Positions 62,591 to 64,000 of a stretch of DNA of 64,000 nucleotides are shown here, in pieces (the first letter of the stretch is position 1; each line of letters opens with the position of its first letter). A program made the position numbers and the translations under genes. Location of the stretch: assembly GCA_965222315.1 (NCBI GenBank), contig OZ244951.1:4154001-4218000 (forward strand), in the 5' to 3' direction. The notes beneath the pieces are model-generated. The model searched no databases. It had not been told where the DNA came from and worked only from the letters and a program-made list of their open reading frames with translations. Source of the stretch: JACKII01 sp965222315 (lineage in GTDB: Bacteria; Pseudomonadota; Alphaproteobacteria; Bin95).

Positions 62591-63364
62591 ATGAACTTAT
62601 CTGCCCGTTCTAAATTTACCGCTATGGTTGTCGTGGCTTCCGCCGCGCTGGCCGTGCCTTCCACCGCATCCGCGTACAACGTCTTCTTCGGCGAAGACCT
62701 GAACAATTCCGTATCCACACCGTTGGCATCGACCCCGAATGCCAGTGCGGCGGAATCAGCTTTCCTTTCGAACCTGTTTGGCGTCGGGACCGAAGATTTC
62801 GAGGGTTTCGCGAACGGCACGGTCGACCCACTCGCACTCGTCTTCCCTGGCGCCGGTACCGCGACCCTATCGGGTGGCAGTGGCGTCGTTAGCAGCGTCG
62901 CTGCCGGTTCAACCAATGGCGCCGGGCGTTACGGCACATCGCCAACCAATTTTTGGGAAGTGGACGCCGGGAGCGGTGGCAATTTCACGATTGATTTCTC
63001 CGCACCGGTCGCTGCATTCGGCTTCTTCGGCGTGGATATTGGCGACTTCGGCGGCCAGGTGCAGTTGCAGTTGAACGACACCGCCAGTTCGTTGCTGACC
63101 GTGAACAACACCATCGGCGCAGGCGGAAGCACCGATGGTTCTGTCCTGTTCTATGGCCTGATCGCCGGTAACGTGAACGAGCAGTTCACGCAGGTCCAGT
63201 TTCTGACATCAACCGGCGAGGGCGACATCTTCGCATTCGACGACATGACCGTCGGCTCGATTGAGCAGGCAGCCGTTCCGGTTCCCGCGACCGGCCTCCT
63301 CGCCGCTGCCGGCTTTGGCGTTGCCGGCCTGATCGCCCGCCGCCGCAACCGCCCGGCCGCCTAA
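62591..63364 (+). CDS. Secreted protein with VPLPA/PEP-CTERM-type sorting tail, copy 2
   Basis: The 257-residue paralog of the gene at 61110 has the same architecture: signal peptide (about 1-28), body with FGEDLNNS and FGVGTEDFEGF, and the tail VPVPATG, hydrophobic helix, RRRNRPAA. The leader AGGAGTGTGAGCAAATG is identical. The upstream region differs and has the Fur-like sites, so the copies may respond to different signals. Function of the body domain is unknown. Confidence 0.9.
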   Translation: MNLSARSKFTAMVVVASAALAVPSTASAYNVFFGEDLNNSVSTPLASTPNASAAESAFLSNLFGVGTEDFEGFANGTVDPLALVFPGAGTATLSGGSGVVSSVAAGSTNGAGRYGTSPTNFWEVDAGSGGNFTIDFSAPVAAFGFFGVDIGDFGGQVQLQLNDTASSLLTVNNTIGAGGSTDGSVLFYGLIAGNVNEQFTQVQFLTSTGEGDIFAFDDMTVGSIEQAAVPVPATGLLAAAGFGVAGLIARRRNRPAA

Positions 63365-63415
63365 ACCCACCTAAAAAAATGACCCAGCCCTGTCCGGCTC
63401 GCCGGCAATTACTTC

Positions 63416-63447
63416 AGGCCTTCTCCGCCAACGCGGGGAAGGCCTTT
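63416..63447 (+). terminator. Terminator of copy 2
   Basis: A GC-rich stem of about thirteen pairs, starting AGGCCTTC and ending GAAGGCCT, closes over a short loop and is followed by a short T run. It is weaker than the copy 1 terminator. Confidence 0.6.
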
Positions 63448-63589
63448 GCCGTTAGAATGCCTGTAATGGGAACCCAAACAGGGCAGGCCGTCCCCCGGCG
63501 AAGCTGCATTTCATGCAAAAGGTTGATCTTCTGCCCGGCGCTGCACCATCCTGCCGTTGCAACAGACGCCTGAAAGAATGCCCGCCTGT

Positions 63590-64000
63590 ATGAGATTTGA
63601 ACCGATGGAATGCCGCTTCTGCGGCACGGCTGCGGAAATCACCTATTTCGATTGGGCTGGAGAGACGGGCGCGCCCGTGGTCATGCTGGTCCATGCCACC
63701 GGGTTTCACGGCCGGGTATGGGACCAGGTGGTTCACGCCTTGCCGCCGGAATGGCGGGTGCTGGCTGTGGAGTTGCGCGGGCATGGCCGGTCCTCCAAAG
63801 GCGGGCCGTTTGACCGGTGGGACTACTTTGCTCAGGATCTGGTGGAACTCGCCGATCACCTGGAACTGGAGGGCATCGTGGCCGCCGGCCACTCCATGGG
63901 CGGCTGGGCCGTCTGTTATGCGGCAATGGAAAGGGTCAACGCCTTCCGCCATCTGGTGCTGATCGACCCCACCATGAACACTCCCGAATTCTATGGCGCC
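63590..64000 (+). CDS. Alpha/beta hydrolase, N-terminal part
   Basis: The gene runs off the right edge with 137 codons visible. The protein has HATGFHG (oxyanion region), the ELRGHGRSS segment and the nucleophile elbow GHSMGGWAV. Substrate unknown. The ATG at 63590 gives MRFEPMEC; an in-frame ATG at 63578 is an alternative. Neither has a strong ribosome binding site. Confidence 0.85.
   Translation, partial: MRFEPMECRFCGTAAEITYFDWAGETGAPVVMLVHATGFHGRVWDQVVHALPPEWRVLAVELRGHGRSSKGGPFDRWDYFAQDLVELADHLELEGIVAAGHSMGGWAVCYAAMERVNAFRHLVLIDPTMNTPEFYGA

Noticed and set aside
1..64000. tRNA, rRNA, prophage or integrase with attachment sites
   Set aside because: No cloverleaf, rRNA segment, integrase or phage structural gene was recognised; the AT-rich islands lack flanking direct repeats that I could see.

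Overview
The window reads as chromosome of a free-living, aerobic, GC-rich alphaproteobacterium, most like a marine Rhodospirillales or a relative. The pointers are dense high-GC coding, heterotetrameric sarcosine oxidase, several CaiB-type CoA transferases and luciferase-like monooxygenases, BdhA, KatG, a DMSP-lyase-like cupin and VPLPA/PEP-CTERM-type secreted proteins. Most of it is ordinary metabolic backbone, broken by AT-rich patches that hold unrecognised genes and mobile or repetitive DNA.

Layout. 1-2.7 kb: the 5' end of a 5-oxoprolinase gene, then an AT-rich patch with two tandem secreted paralogs. 2.7-9.3 kb: SDR, KatG, MFS transporter, CoA-binding protein and RsgA. 9.6-12.3 kb: an AT-rich two-gene module of unknown function, the second gene being TPR-like. 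12.4-17.6 kb: soxBDAG, which oxidises sarcosine to glycine. 17.8-22.5 kb: an AsmA-like protein, then a glycosyltransferase/methyltransferase/RibD_C trio. 22.7-31 kb: a two-domain CoA transferase, nitroreductase, Tat-exported amine oxidase, 3-hydroxybutyrate dehydrogenase, a ThDP decarboxylase preceded by a perfect palindrome, and a DMSP-lyase-like cupin. 31.3-36.5 kb: a membrane pentapeptide-repeat protein carrying a 40-bp perfect palindrome inside its coding sequence, GNAT, a small ORF, thiolase and a secreted barrel-like protein. 36.5-39.3 kb: an array of helically phased ATGTAGAT sites, then a membrane-protein gene split by an IS5-family element. 39.3-53 kb: cytochrome c, DHDPS-like aldolase, TetR with a divergent CoA transferase, methyltransferases, dicarboxylate symporter, YSC84 protein, hydratase, enoyl-CoA hydratase, MATE pump, pyruvate kinase and glycerate 2-kinase. 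53-60.7 kb: GST, cupin, glutaredoxin, a GrdB-like protein, M15 peptidase, NHL protein and two luciferase-like monooxygenases. 60.7-64 kb: a tandem duplication of a [monooxygenase + sorted exoprotein] unit, and the start of an alpha/beta hydrolase.

The most notable find is at 55527-56411. What looks like two adjacent ORFs is one gene read through an in-frame UGA in a UxxCH context. A 17-nt hairpin with GU in its loop starts 11 nt after the UGA, which is the geometry of a bacterial SECIS. This points to a GrdB-family selenoprotein translationally coupled to a glutaredoxin.

Other structure worth attention: the phased sites at 36513-36625; the IS insertion whose removal restores one 517-codon frame; the duplicated unit with a decayed monooxygenase copy and a Fur-box-like palindrome at only one of the two exoprotein genes; and several families of dispersed palindromic repeats between genes. 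All family assignments come from reading sequence motifs; no database search was run.
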